Below, piece by piece: positions 33,556 to 46,565 of a stretch of 64,000 nucleotides of DNA (its first letter is position 1; every line of letters starts with the position of its first letter). The DNA is taken from assembly GCA_025531455.1 (NCBI GenBank), contig JAMYHL010000029.1, positions 496,001-560,000 on the forward strand. Reading direction: 5' to 3'. The notes below the pieces were generated by a model. The model had not been told where the DNA came from and searched no databases. It was given only the letters and a program-made list of their open reading frames with translations. The translations under genes were made by a program, and so were the position numbers. The stretch comes from Apiotrichum sp. Y4204 (lineage: Eukaryota; Basidiomycota; Tremellomycetes; Trichosporonales; Trichosporonaceae).

Positions 33556-36500
33556 TCAATTGCCATCAACCTCCACAAGCGCGCGGCGCGCCCACGCCAG
33601 CGCCTCCCAAGCCTTGTCGTCCCACGGCGTGAGCATGACGGCGCGCTGGAGGCTCTCGAGTCCGTCCATCCCCTCAAGCGTGGCCGCGACGCCGCGCACG
33701 CGCTCCGCCTCGGCGGCATGCTCGACCCCCATCCGGAGACAGTTCTCGAGGAGAGCGGCCGCCTCGGCCGACTTGCCGGCCGCGACGTACGCTGCTGCCA
33801 GGCGGTTGCGCGGCCCCGGGGAGAGGTTCGTCGCGGCGGCTACTTCGAGTGCGGCCAGCGCGCCTGCCGCGTCGCCTTTTGAGAGCGCAGTGGCGAAGAG
33901 GACGAGGTCGGCGGCGCCGCGCGGGTCCTGCGCCACCCTGCGGGAGGGGGAGACGCCCTCGAGCTCGGCGACGGCCGCGTCGACCAGGTCCGCGTCCCCG
34001 CTCCCGAGGCCGACGGCGCCAAGCGCAGCAATGACCTTGACGCTCGGGTCCTGGTGCTCGAGACTGGAGTTAGCGCTTGGGGTTATGGGGTCTCACCATT
34101 CCATGAGCTGGGTCTTTGCGGCGTCGCGGGCCTCGTCGCCGCCGACGCCCCAGAGCGTGCGCGCGAGGAGGACGACAATCTCGTCTGTCGTGCCGTTGTC
34201 GTTTTTGCTTGCGTCGAGGGCGGCCTGGAACGCCTCGAGGGACGCGTCGAGGTCGTCGAGCCAGAAGTGCGCGAGCGCCGAGCCGAGGTGGGTTTGGACA
34301 GTGAGAGAGACGACGCGCGGGTCGGACGCGCCGGCAGACAGCTCCCGGCTGTTCGTGTAGGCTTCTAGCGCGGCGGCATACTGTCCCGCGGCGAGGCGGA
34401 CGCGTCCGAGATTTGTCAGCGCGATAATGTAGCTTGCCTCGACGTCTGGGGACTCTGTCGCCTCGAATTCCTCCTCAAAGAGCGTGACGGCGGCTTCGAG
34501 GGCGGACACGGCCGTGTCCGGGAGGTTGAGGCGCTCGCACACTAGCGCGTAGAGGTGCTGCGCGGCGGCATCGCGCGGGCGCGAGTGCGTGTACCGCTTG
34601 AGCGCAAAGGCCGGGGCCTGGAGGGCGGTTGTGTCACGGTTGTTGGGGTGGGTGAACGGCGCAAAGGCCTGGACTGCGAGCGCGAGGTCTGCTTCGAGGA
34701 GCGAGCCAGTCGAGAGGGTGACCGCGTGCGCGAAGAGACTCGCCGCCTGCTCCATGCTGCCGTCGCGCTGGGCGAGGATGCCCTGCCCAAACCACGCGCG
34801 CGAGTAGTCCGGGTCGATGATCTGCGACTTGAGGAAACACTCGTTTGCGAGCTCGAGGTCGTCCAGTCGGAGATACAGGTATCCGAGGTTGGTCCACACG
34901 ACGGGGTCCTTGGCATAGCACTCGAGCGAGACGACAAACGCGTGCTGGGCGAGCTGGACGCCGGCAGCAGAGGCAATGACACCGAGGGCATTCCACAGAC
35001 GCTCGTCGCCTGGCTCGCGTTCGAGTGCGAGGCGAATGGCCGCTACAGCCGCCTTGGTCGCCGCAGCCCTCTCGCCCTCGTCGGAAGAACGGACCATGAG
35101 GGTATGCAGCGCGCAGCCGAGGTCGTACAGGGCGGGATCGGCGACGCGAGTCTCGTTCTTGAGCAGGTGGGCGCGGTAGGCAAAGGCGAATACCGCCGCT
35201 TTGAGGGTATATTGCGCGGCAGGCGCGGCCTGCAGGAGGTTGGACGCGTGGCCGAGGCCGGCGACGGCCGAGCGGCGGTCGTCGTCGTCCGCGACAAGCA
35301 GCTCGAGGACAGGGTGGAGCACCGCAGCCGTGCCCGCCGTGTCCTCGGCCGTCGCCTCATGTTCAGCCAGGAGGAGGGCTGCGTCGCCAATGAGCTTCCA
35401 CGCCCAGGCGCGGTGCGAGCGGCCGGCGCCGAGGACCTTGGCGGCGTACCCGATCGCCTCGTGGAACGCTTGCCGCGACCGCCCGTGGAAGCCGCCCGCC
35501 GCCGCCTGCCGACCGAGCGCAAACGTCGACTCGGCAAGCGCAGCCGTCACGCCGACCTCACCCTCCTTGACGTCCTCGATGGCCCGGAACGCCTTGATGG
35601 CGTTCTCATACGCGCCGAGCTGCGCGTACACCTCCCCAACATGGTAGCGCGCCATCCACATGTCCGGCTCCAGCTCGAGCGCGTGCTCGAGCGCCTTGAG
35701 ACCCGCCATGTGCCGCCCGCTCTTGACGTACGCGTCGCCGAGCATGCGCCACATGCCCGCGTCCTCGGGCGCAGCACGCAGCGCAATCTGGTACGACGTG
35801 ATTGCCTTGGCGTAGTTTTTGTAGTGCTGCAATTAGTATAGGTCTTTTACTTCACCCACCATCTCGGTTGATCCGAGCGCCTTCCACGCCCAGACGTTCT
35901 TTGGCGCATAACGTCCGGCGGCATTCATGACCTCGCCGCCAGCGACGCCCTCGACGCCGCCCTCGCCCTCCATCACCCGGGTGGCGATGGCGCGGACCTG
36001 GGCCCACTCGTCGTTGTCCGCGTATCCGTACGCGAGGCGGCGGGCGGCCTCGGCCTCGGTCGCGTCGAGCTCAAACGCCTTCTGGAAGCACTTGAGCGAG
36101 CGTTCCGTGTCGGGCGGAGTGGCCTCGGCATAGCAGATGCCGAGGGCGGTGTACGCTGGCGCAAACGAATCGTCGGCGCGGAGTGCGGCCATGAACCACT
36201 CCTGCGCGTGTTCCTTGCTCTCCGCATCGCCGATCATCCACTCTGTTCGGCCGAGGCGCCACCACGCGCGGGCGCGCGGCAGCTTCTCGTCGTCCTTGCC
36301 CTCCTGCTCCTTGCGCGAGTCGCGGATCTCCACAACCGCTTCCAGCACCTCGCGGCCTTCTTCGAGTTTTCCCTCGTTGACGAGACACCAGCCGAGCTCC
36401 TCGCGCGCCGCGACCATCTCACGCTCAGAGCCGCCCTGGTCGAGCAGGGTCTGGAAGTCGTCGCGGGCAGTCTCCCAATCATGGGCGTACTCGGCTATCT

Positions 36501-38497
36501 GGCCAACTGCGAAGCGCGCCTCGTAGTCTGTCGGCTCAGCCTCCAGCACGCCCTTGAGGAGCCGCGCGGCGCGCTCGTGGTGCTTCGGGGGGTAGTATGG
36601 CACAAGGGCGACACCCAGCGCTTGATCAAGAGACGTCTGGACCTTGGGGAGCTTGATGCCACGCTCAGTCTCGATTTCGCGGACGAGCTTGCGCGCCTTC
36701 TCCGCGTACGCTATGGCGTTGACCCAGTCCTCCTCCTGGATCGCAATGCGGGCCATGACGCGGAGCGCAAAGACACTCTTTCGAAGGCTCTCGAGGAGTT
36801 TCTGTTGTGAGCTCAGGGACCGAAAAGATAAGCTCACCGTCATAGAAGCAATGAGTTCCTCGCGCTCCTCTTCATCTACCTCCTCGGGAAGGGCACCATC
36901 GCGCTTCGCAAGGCGGCGGGCCTTGCGCTGCTCACGCGCGTTCTTCCCCTTGTCCTTCCCCCTCCTGGGCTTGCGGTACTTGACCTTCTCCTTCTCCTCG
37001 GGGCTTTCCTTGGTGGGCGACTCGGGAGGGGTGTCCTCCTCCTCCGGGTCCGGCAGGGGCAGCTTGAAGAAGCGGCAGTAGTCGTCAATAAAGTCGGTGA
37101 GCGTCGAATCGGGGAAGGTGTGCGCAAACTTGTGGAGGAAGTCGAGATCGTAGTCTGGAGTTAGATTCTACGCCTCACCACGGGTCAAACCACCACTCAC
37201 TGATTGTAGGCTCGTCGCGGCCGTCCAGGACCCAGGACCACGCCTCCTTGGCTGATCCGCCAACTCCGATGAGCACAAATCCGTCCGCGAGGCCGTTAGC
37301 GCGCGAGAGCGCGTCGGCCTTAGTGAGCTGCGGTGCCTCGGGCGTGCGAAAGAGGGCCGGCACATCCATGTCAACGGACGACGCGGTCGGCTTGGAGGGG
37401 AGCTTGGCGCCGGCCGACACGACCGTCTTGGACGCCTTGGATCCCGCCTTGTCCTTGGCTCCACTGGATGTGAGTTCCAAGCAATGGTATCAACTCACGG
37501 GAGGACGACAACCAGTTTGCGCCAGTACTGGAACTCCTGGACCTCGACGTCGCGGCGGACCGCCTCGTCGACGGACGGGTGGGACGAGACGTCGCGGAGG
37601 AGGTCAATCATCGAGGCTCCGAGCGGGCCGGCGAGGATCTCGGCGTCGACCTGGCGGCGAACATGTGTCTCGGACTTGGCACCGATTCGCATGCGGCCAG
37701 CCTTGACCTTTGACTCTGTCATGCTGTGGATCTGCGTCTGGACGTGAATCAGGATATAGAGGACAAGTGCGAGAGACCCAGCAAGATGATACACATGCGG
37801 GAGCTTCTTCGGGAGAGCCTGGCCCTTCTGGCCTGATGGGACCGGATAGATGGGCATCGCGATGGGGATGTAGGAGCCCTGCGGGACGGCAGTTGTCTGC
37901 AGCAGCGGTACGAGCGGAGACGAGGGGACTAGGAGGCTAAGCGCGTCGTAGAGCTGATGTCAGCGCGGCAAAAGGAATAACAGCCCACCTTCTCCTCTGG
38001 GCCGTGCTTCTGCCGCAACTCGACCAGCTCCTGCATGGCCTCGAGGAGCTTTTCGGCATCACGTCTGCCGTCAGCTCACATCTTCACATGTACGCTCACT
38101 CATCATACGCCGACTGCACTGCATGCTCCACCAGGCGCGCAAGCTTGTCCCACTGCTGCTGCTCGCGATACAGCTTCTTCAGTCCCGGGCGCGCGAGGTG
38201 GTGTCCCGGCGAGAGTGTGAGCGCGTGGAGGTACGACTAATGTCAGAATACTCTCAAGTCTCTCATTGACCCACCTTTTCCGCCTCCTCATGTCGCTCGA
38301 GATGCGTAAGTGCCAAAGCGCGGTACGCGAGCCTGGCTGTCAGCTACTCTAAAAGTTATTTAAACTCACACATTCGGCGCCTCGGCGTCCCGGTCGCCAA
38401 TGGACTTGAGAAGGTTGGTCGCCTCGTAGAGCGCGCCCTCGGGCTCGTTGGCCGCGAGCTTGTTGCGGATCTCCTTGAGCGCCTTCTTGGTACTCAT
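33556..38497 (-). CDS. SKI3: SKI3-like TPR subunit of the Ski complex, 10 exons
   Basis: Exons: 38370-38497, 38275-38332, 38100-38236, 37989-38064, 37499-37953, 37201-37463, 36838-37154, 35860-36801, 34097-35826, 33556-34063; 1537 residues with consistent phases. The N terminus (MSTKKALKEIRNKLAAN) and the long array of tetratricopeptide repeats match Ski3/TTC37, the scaffold that ties the Ski2 helicase and Ski8 to the cytoplasmic exosome for 3'-5' mRNA decay. Clear TPR units include YAKAITSYQIALRAAPED, AYENAIKAFRAI and DPVVWTNLGYLYLRL. A lysine-rich basic segment (about residues 430-470) lies after the N-terminal helices. The length is close to yeast Ski3 (1432). All nine introns are 33-46 nt; the 36-nt intron before exon 8 is open and in frame, while the 33-nt introns have stops. 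Confidence 0.88.
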
Positions 38498-40832
38498 CGT
38501 GGTGTCTGCCGCTGGCAGTTGAAGGTGTGGGATCCGCTGGGTTATAGGTGTATAGGTAGAGTGTCAAGAGCTTTTGATCAAGAACGAGATTGATGACTTT
38601 GAGGGGTGTGCAGTTTCTGTTTCGTCATTACTGTGTGTGCGAACACCACGGGTGAATCACGCGGTACACGTGTTGTCTTTTAATCACGTGACTGTTTTTG
38701 GTATTCTCGGCTCAGGTTTCTGGTTCTCCACATTCTGCAGATCTGCCGATCATTCTGCCCCGCATACAAAACAGATCAACAGATCAACAGAGAGGAGATC
38801 GAGGAGATGCGGAAAGCTTGTTTGTAGACGCAGTCTCTAGTCTCAGTCTCTCATGTGCATTCACATTTGAGCTCATGTCCTGCTGGCCATCCATCTCGTC
38901 AAGTCAGTGTGGCTGGACGAGCACCGAGCACTCCGCAAGCTCCCAGAGCGTAGTGGGCGCAGGTATACCACATGCACAGCTCGGTCAGGTATGCGACCCT
39001 TGGCAGGTATCATTCCCGCCGCGTTCCCTGGTACCGGTCCCGGTGGTGAATGCAGGGCCGCCCTCAATGTCTCAGACAGTCCGCGCTGCTGGATATTCCA
39101 CAGTTCCACAACTCTAGAAGCCAAACCCTCCCCGCCGTTCTGTTCGTCATCGGAGTCTTGGCGATCTGAACGCGGGAGGGTATCGCCCGTCGGCACTGCT
39201 GTGCGCTGTGCCAATCCGACGGCATACACTATTACAGTCTTACAGTAATACAGTAATGGCGTAACGCGCTAGCAACTCGTGACCCGGTGGCGGTGGCACC
39301 GAGGCGCACGCCGTAAATGCCCACCGCTTGCCGCTCTCTGATCCTTGACCGAATGCACGTATGGAACACACTACGGCTACACACTCCACGACGCTAGCGA
39401 CGCTCCACCGACTACGGGGCGCTCCAAACTGCATTGTGGCAGGATGCATGGACGAGAGGGGAAGCAAGGAGACGAACAAAGGCACAGAGCAAGTGGAGGC
39501 GCTCGGGCTCCACCACGGCCACCACAGGTTGACCTCGCCCAACCTGGGCATACTCGGTGCAGGCTGGGCGCTGCACGCTCTCATTCAATCACGGCGCCTT
39601 GCGCCTTGCGACCTGTTCCATGTGGATTCCAACATGCAGACTCTGTTTTATCTTGATCGAGAGTTGAGCACAGATCGAGGATATACTGGACAAACGCCAG
39701 GAGACCAGGAGCAGGAGCAGGTCCAGGCGCGTGTTTGTCTCACACCGTCCACACTATTCATTGTTTCGTTTTATTGAATCGAGTCGTGTCGAGCCTTGGG
39801 CCTTGTTGAGCCATGTTTTGTTCGCCACCGCCGTTACTGTCGCTGCTGTCGTCGCTGTCACGGTATATCACGTACATTTGTGCTCTCTGCTGATGCTGCT
39901 CTTCCAGTACCCTACCCTTGGCACACGCAAGCTCCCCATATCCACATCCACAGATGTCCGCTGCAGAGACCCCAATCGCCACCGTGCCGCAGCAGGGGGA
40001 TACGCTGGTGTGCATGTGCATGTATGCATTGCTTCTCCCTTGTCCTTGTGTCTCAATGTTCCCCGAGTCGGAGTCACCTCTTATGGCCCCATATAGCAGG
40101 ATTGCAGGGATCTCGCAGGCAGGGTCAGTTTTTTTCGGCCCCGCGCAGTGCGAGCGCACGCCGCTCCCGGCCAACTACTTGCTCCGGCTGCTCCTCTCTC
40201 GGGAGAGTGCAATCAACTAGCGTACCGTGCTTGTACTGTTAGCGAGCCAGTCGCGAGTCGGGCCAAGCTTAATACAAAGTGGTAGTGTAGTGTATGTAAC
40301 GAGTGACCAATCTAGAGGCAACATGCACATGCATCTCCATCTCTATCCCAATCTCCCTTTTGCATCTCTTCTCCATCGCTCTTCTTAGACAAACACACAC
40401 GAATACAACAAACGCCTCGCGTCTCGCTTTTTGTGTGTTTCTCCTCCTTTCATTTTTTGTGGTCCACCACAACCTCTCCATCCTGGCAGCGCGACGCACG
40501 TTCCGGCACTTTGGTCCATCCTTGTCCCAAAAATCCTTTGTGCCCCACCCCGCGTTTCCCTGTAGCCCCACCTCTCTAGCCAACACCTCGAACACCAACA
40601 CCCCGCTTGCCCATCTTACTCGTTGCGATTGCGTGCACTTAACACTCACACTCGCCCCTCGCGCACCATCTCACGCCGCCCCATCGCCACTTGCCCCTCG
40701 TCCCTCGCCACTCGCTGCCGCCCCGCCATCTAACACCTACCTCCCACCGCCATCTACCTCCCACCGCCCGCGCCCTCACGCCCACCCTCGCCCGCCCCGC
40801 CCGCTCGTCCTCGCTGCACCGCTGCCGCCTAG
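38498..40832. other. Intergenic between SKI3 and PAS-type kinase
   Basis: The SKI3 promoter side and a long C/T-rich stretch (40300-40832) just ahead of the kinase start. The latter resembles the leader tracts of MED25 and the Rho-GEF. A 138-residue plus-strand frame at 39361-39777 has no family features and is not called. Confidence 0.5.
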
Positions 40833-43800
40833 ATGGCAGCGATAAACAGCGACGGGGCCTCGCTGGGCCTCGCCTGTGACTCGGGGCGGACGCTGCCGGT
40901 CCTCCCGGCCGGCCAACCTGCACCCGCAGCTGCAGCTGCTGCTCACCACCAGCGTGCAGGTGTCCCCTTCCTTCCAGGCGACCTAGGCCACGGCACATCA
41001 GCGAGCGGGCTCGCCGGGGGCTCTGGGCGAGATGATGAGAAACAGTCGCTGCGTCAGAGGCGACGTTCGTCCGCCCCCCTCCCCCCACCCATTATCACAG
41101 AGGACGGGCTGCAGGGCCGACGAGGTGGCGCTGGCTCTGGGCTAGAAAACCCATCAGAACGCGGGTCGCAGTCTCTTTCCACTTCGCCACACCGCTCGAT
41201 CCCACCACCATCAAGCCCACGCCGGCACAGATCGGGCGTCATCATGGCACGGGTGCGAGGAAGCTCGGGTGGACGCGCATCAGGTTTCGGAGCCAGCAAA
41301 AGCGTGGGTGACTTGCACGCCATGGGCTTGTCCATGACTGCGTCCTCGTCTCCTTCGAACGCGTCGAAACTTGACCGATTGCGGGGCGCAGACGGGGCAG
41401 CCCAGCCCGCCGACCCGACTCCCACCGGCTCAATGTTGTTGTCTCCCGCACATCAGACAGGAGAACCAGCAGAGGAGCTTCGGGAGGCTGATACCGCTTC
41501 TATGGATAACAGGTGGGTGAAACTTTTTTTTTTCTTCTTCCCGGTCCTGCCTGCTTCCTATCGGCTAGGAAGGGCGCGCCGCCCTGCCTCGCCTGACCCG
41601 CCACTGACGTCTCGAAGCGCGCGCTTTTACCACCGATTGCATGCAACGTCGCGGACGGCCTCGCCGACACGATCGAACGCGAGCCTCTCCCCCAGCCATC
41701 ATTCGTCCTCTGGCGACAACCGAGGCTCGTCTCCCATCTTTGCTCGCCGCAACCTCACATTGCCAGCAGGGAACAGCATGCCTGGCGCGACTCTGTCGGC
41801 AACACTATCCCCAAACTCGCGCTTCCTGCAGCAGCATCTGCCTCCGTTGTTCCCACTGTCCAGCCCCGAATCGGACTGGGAAAATCTCCATCACCCGATG
41901 GTCATTCTCACACCGACAACACAAGACTGGCATGAACTCAAGCAGCTTGGGGGACTCGAGGGCGAGGTGCCCAGCGACGATAGCGACAGCGGGTCGTCAA
42001 GTTCACGGTCACCATCGCCACCACAACCACCTGCTTCCATTGTTGTTCAGGACAGTGCCTCGAGAGAGCCGAAGAAGGAGTTCCCCCAGGGCACAGAAGC
42101 AGGATCGCTCAGCGATCCCAGCACACCCGTAGTCCCCGGGTTCGAGCCGGTGATTGTTGGCCCGTCCCCAGCCGGATGGCGCCAGGACGACATTGGACCC
42201 GGCGGCGAACCAGTCGTGGAGGCGGTCGTGGACCTGGATCAGCCCATCGGAGGGCTGGGCTTCGACGACCGCCCAGCGCGGCCTGTGCGCTTCAACAGCA
42301 TTGGCCGACGCGACTCGCTCAGGGTTCCCGACCGACCGTCACTGCCGCGAACCAAGACGAAGCGGGAGCTCGAGCGCGAGCGTCTGTTCAGGATGGTGGA
42401 CCAGGAGATTGCAGAAGATGGTCCTGGAGTGCTGGAGCGCAACTCTTCCTGGAGCGTACAGGAGATTGGGAGTGGTCTTTCCACTCCTCCCATCGGGCAG
42501 AATGAGTTCTCGGCGTCCACCCCGAAAGCCGAGACTCCTGCATCCAACTCGCCGACGTCGCCGAAGCTCGACGTTCCTGCAGAGATGGATCTTACCGAGA
42601 AGAAGTCTCAACCGTTTTTCCACCCGGTGCGACCATCGCCATTACAGACCGAGCCGTTAGTGCCGCAGGGCTCATCGGCGACTGGTTTTCCGGGCCTCGG
42701 CCTCGTGGGGAGGCTGGACAGCGTTGGCAGCGCCGAGAGCGACGAGGCGTCCCCGCCCCCGGTCGGACGCTCGTCGCCGCCGCACGATGCCCTCCCGGAG
42801 ACCCAGTCGGAGCGATTCGAGGCTATCCGCAACTACTCACGTTCCGTTTCCTCACGGAGGAGCCTTGGTTCCCGCGCCAACTCGCGTGCTCCGTCTCGCC
42901 GGGGGTCGTATGAGGAGGGCAACTCGTCTCCGCCGCGCTCCCCGCGGCGGCGCGATACCAACCGCGTCTCGCTCGTCGCCGGCCGCGTCGTGCAGCCCTT
43001 CTCCTTCCCTGGTTTATCACCACTGACCTCGCTCAACAAGGACGCCAAGGACTCGAAGATCTCGTCGCTCAACAGTTTCTCCCCGTTCCGCTCCTCGCCC
43101 GCCCCCAAAGCCAACACCCTCGCCCTGCCGACTCTGCCCGCGATAGACGGCCTAAAAGGCAATGTCAGCCATGCGCCGAGCACCGGCGCGCCCACGCCGT
43201 CTAGTACCCCGCCAGGGGAGAAGACTGGCGGCGTCGGCGGACACGGCATAGACGACTATGTGATTCTCAAGGAGGCGGGCAAGGGCGCGTACGGTCTCGT
43301 CATGCGGGCCAAGGTCAAGGGAGCGAATGGCGAGCCCGTTGGTGTGAGTAGAGTGACAGTTATGATTACATGGTGCTAACCCTCAGGACGAGGTGATCAT
43401 CAAGTATGTCATCAAGTCGCGTATCCTTGCGGACTGCTGGAAGAAGCACAAGGCGCTCGGCCCGATACCTGTCGAGAGTGAGTACAGGGGACAAGTGGTT
43501 ACAGTGTCTGACAGCAGTCCACGTCATGGATCAGCTGCGCCATCTCATCTACCACCCGCCAGCAAAGTCGCACCCATGGGACCCGTTTCGTCCGCATGCC
43601 GGAAACGGCAAGAGCGCAAACAGCTCTGCGTCGCCGGCCGGTCCCGCGCCGCCTTCGGGAGACCGGTCTCGAGCAGACACCCCGGTCTCTCCCGACACCC
43701 CTGCGTCCCCGGCGCAGCGCTTCATCGAGGTGGAGATTAAGCATCTTCCCGAGCGCGGCCACCCGAACATCTGCAAGCTGCTCGACTTTTTCGAGGACCG

Positions 43801-44458
43801 CGAGTTCTACTACCTCGTTATGCCGCGATACGGCACTGGTGTGGACCTGTTCGATCGCGTCGAGTCTGAACCGGCGGGCCTACCGGCATTTGAGGTCCGC
43901 TCGCTCGTCGGCCAGCTGACTGATGCGCTGCGGTTCCTGCACGCGAACGGCATTGTGCACCGCGACGTCAAGGACGAGAATGTGATCCTGGACGGCGAGG
44001 GGCGCTGCCAGCTGATCGACTTTGGATCCGCGGCGCACTGGCGCCCGGGGAAGAAGTGGGACACGTTTTCGGGAACGCTGCACTATGCGTCTCCGGAGAT
44101 TATGCGCGGCGAGATGTACGGCGGAAAGGAGCAGGACATCTGGGCGCTCGGCACTGTGGCGTACGTGCTGCTCGTGGGCGAGACGCCGTTTGGCGAGCTG
44201 CCGGACGAGGTGCTCGAGGGCCTGGTACCGGACAGCCGTGCGATGGAGGCGCTGGACCACCGCTGCGGGGGCGAGTATGCGGACGAGGGGCGCGAGGCGG
44301 ATGGCGGGGGCGCGCTCGGCGACGCGGCCGACTTTGTGCGCTGCTGTCTCGAGCAGGACGTCCGGGACCGCCCGACGGCCGAACAGCTCCTCCAGCACCG
44401 CTTCCTCGTAGGCGAGGGCGGGTGGGTCGGGCACCGCGGATGGATAAAGGACAAGTAG
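40833..44458 (+). CDS. PAS-kinase-type serine/threonine kinase
   Basis: Exons: 40833-41512, 41618-43343, 43387-43477, 43518-44458; 1145 residues. The first 770 residues are low-complexity Ser/Pro/Gly-rich; I see no PAS domain there. The kinase domain (about 772-1135) has GKGAYGLVMRAK, the VIIKYV lysine, HRDVKDEN near 980, IDFGSAAHW near 1000, and YASPEIMRG. Features such as KSRILADCWKKHKALGPIPVE and the ECAK-like insert after it follow the PSK1/PSK2/PASK lineage, which in yeast tunes sugar flux and translation. Subfamily is by motif comparison only. Between the lysine region and the next helix it has a Pro/Ser insert. Intron 1 (105 nt) is in frame and open. Confidence 0.82.
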
Positions 44459-46565
44459 AGGTGAAATCTAGAATTGCTCGCGACTGTTGACTCTATATTT
44501 CCATTCATTTCAGTTCATTTTTGCTCTCTTTTTTTCGTTTCATTAGTATCGCTGTATCAGGTATCAGAATCATGGCCCATCGTAGACTAGATTGTGCGAG
44601 CGCACGTATGCAAGAAGTATATAAGTGTGGTGTAGATGCATGGCGAGGGGTGATTGGAGTTATATGTGGACGATAAGCTAAGCGCCCCCTCACCCCCATT
44701 TCTCTTCAGTTTCCGTTCGTGTCCGCGGAATAATAGCTTAAAATTTCTGAATAAAGCCACTCGGCCACTCGCACCTCCTGCAGATCACGCACGCAGATCA
44801 TGTAATGTATATCACGCAGATCTGCAGATCGCGATAGTGCGCGCGCACGCGACCTCAGTGCGCCACAGTGCCTGATCCACGGGGATCCGGAACCGAGCAT
44901 CAAGAAGAGGATCAAAAATCAGTGGTCTCGGGCAATGGAGCTGTGTAATATGCTATACATATGCTAGATGTGAAGCGATAGACCGGGTGAATCCGCACCT
45001 TGATAACTTGAACCGCTGACCATGGCGGATCATCGTTGCACACATTCTCTACGTTTCTGACGATGCTTCTAGCCGCTGATGGTGATCTGGGGCAGGTACA
45101 GAGGCACGGCGGAATGCGGACGCGCGGATGTCGCCGGGGGAAGGAAGCATCACGCGAGGATCAGAGGATCAGAGGATCAGAGTGTCAGAAGATGGATCCC
45201 CGGCAGAGATCAGCTGGACAAACGTGATCAACGCCGTGTCTACAGATTCCACAGATTCTACAACCGTGATGGGCGTGGCGGCATAACCGAGAGATGCCGA
45301 TACCGATACCGCTTCGCCGCTCTTCCCGTCGCCAGCTTCGCCAGGGGCCACTGCAGGATTTCCAGAAAGCCGAGAGTTCGAAACCTCGACACCGAGCCAT
45401 GTGGAGATGGAACACGGGGCCCAAAGCGCCAAAGCCGGCAAGCTGAGGCCGCGACTAGGGCCTGGGGCCGGACTCTAGGCACTCCCAGTGTCGGAACATG
45501 GCTTCGCGGCGGAACTCGGAGCATGTGAGAGTGATAACGGTTGCCGCCGTCGGCATCGGCACACGGGCACACGGGCACGCGAGCACGGGCACACGGGCAC
45601 GCGAGCACGAGCACACGAGGTGAAGCTGGCCTTGAGCTGGGGCCGGCTCTTAATTTTTCTTGCTCTCCAGTATTCTTTCTTGGCGCAATGCATAGCATAC
45701 ATAGGATAGCATGGGGTGGGGGCGTGGGAACACGGGGCACGGCGCACGGGCTATCAATGCGGTGACTACGAGTAAAAGTGTAGGCCGCAGGTGCTGAAAT
45801 TTTCATGCAACACAACCGGGTTTGCGATGAGACGTGTGGACATGGGATATGCCTGCGTTAGATGGATGGCCGATACTGTGGATCTATTGATTTATTGGCC
45901 CATGTATCTATCAACGGCTCGCTGCCGTGCATATCGCACTTTATCATCCGTTATCGCTTTCGCTGCGGCTATGAAATGCTGCGCAGCCCACACCCTCTTA
46001 TCGCGCGGTTGCGAGCGGCCGGCGGTCAGCGGCCAGTGGCCAGTGGAATGTCGCTTAGCGCCTGCCTGCGGAGCGAGTCGAGAGAGAGGGGAGGAGTGTA
46101 TCGAGTGCAAAACGTGACGTATAGCAGCGGTTTTGTACGGCAGTAGTAGTGCATGCAGGGCGGCGACGACTTACAGTACAGGGCTGACGGCTCAGCCGCC
46201 GAGGCATATACCTGGGCATAGGATACTGCAAAACCCAGACTGAAAGCGCCAAGCAATAAAGCATTCTCTCCCCGCGCAAAAGCCAATGAGCACTATTACA
46301 GAGCAGAGAGCAGCCCCGCAATTGCATTTGCCGCACATCTCCTTGTCCTTGTCCTTGTCTTTGTTGTCCATCGCATCACTCTCTCAGTCTATTGTCTCTT
46401 TGTCTCAGTCTGGCCACTCGACTCGCTATCTCACCGACATCACCCGCACTCTTCATCTCACCACTCACCACTCGACTCCCACTCTCACTCTCCACTCCGC
46501 TCGATCCACACGCTCTCCACCACCACCACCCCTCCGCCGACCCACCACCCGCGGCAGATGGAATA
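44459..46565. other. Intergenic between the two kinase genes
   Basis: About 2.1 kb. It contains a palindromic CAGATCTGCAGATC-type motif near 44815-44833 and the ACGGGCAC repeat listed separately. The last 300 bases are C/T-rich leader for the next kinase. No gene found. Confidence 0.5.
45556..45622 (+). repeat. GGGCACAC/GCGAGCAC tandem repeat
   Basis: A run of imperfect 8-base units built from GGGCACAC, GGGCACGC and GAGCACGA over about 65 bases. No gene association. Confidence 0.7.

Noticed and set aside
39361..39777. 138-residue plus-strand frame
   Set aside because: No domain, no promoter, no splice evidence, and no similarity that I recognise.
45376..45400. T-arm-like GAGTTCGAAACCTCG word
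   Set aside because: Lacks a D-arm, anticodon arm and acceptor pairing, so it is not a tRNA.
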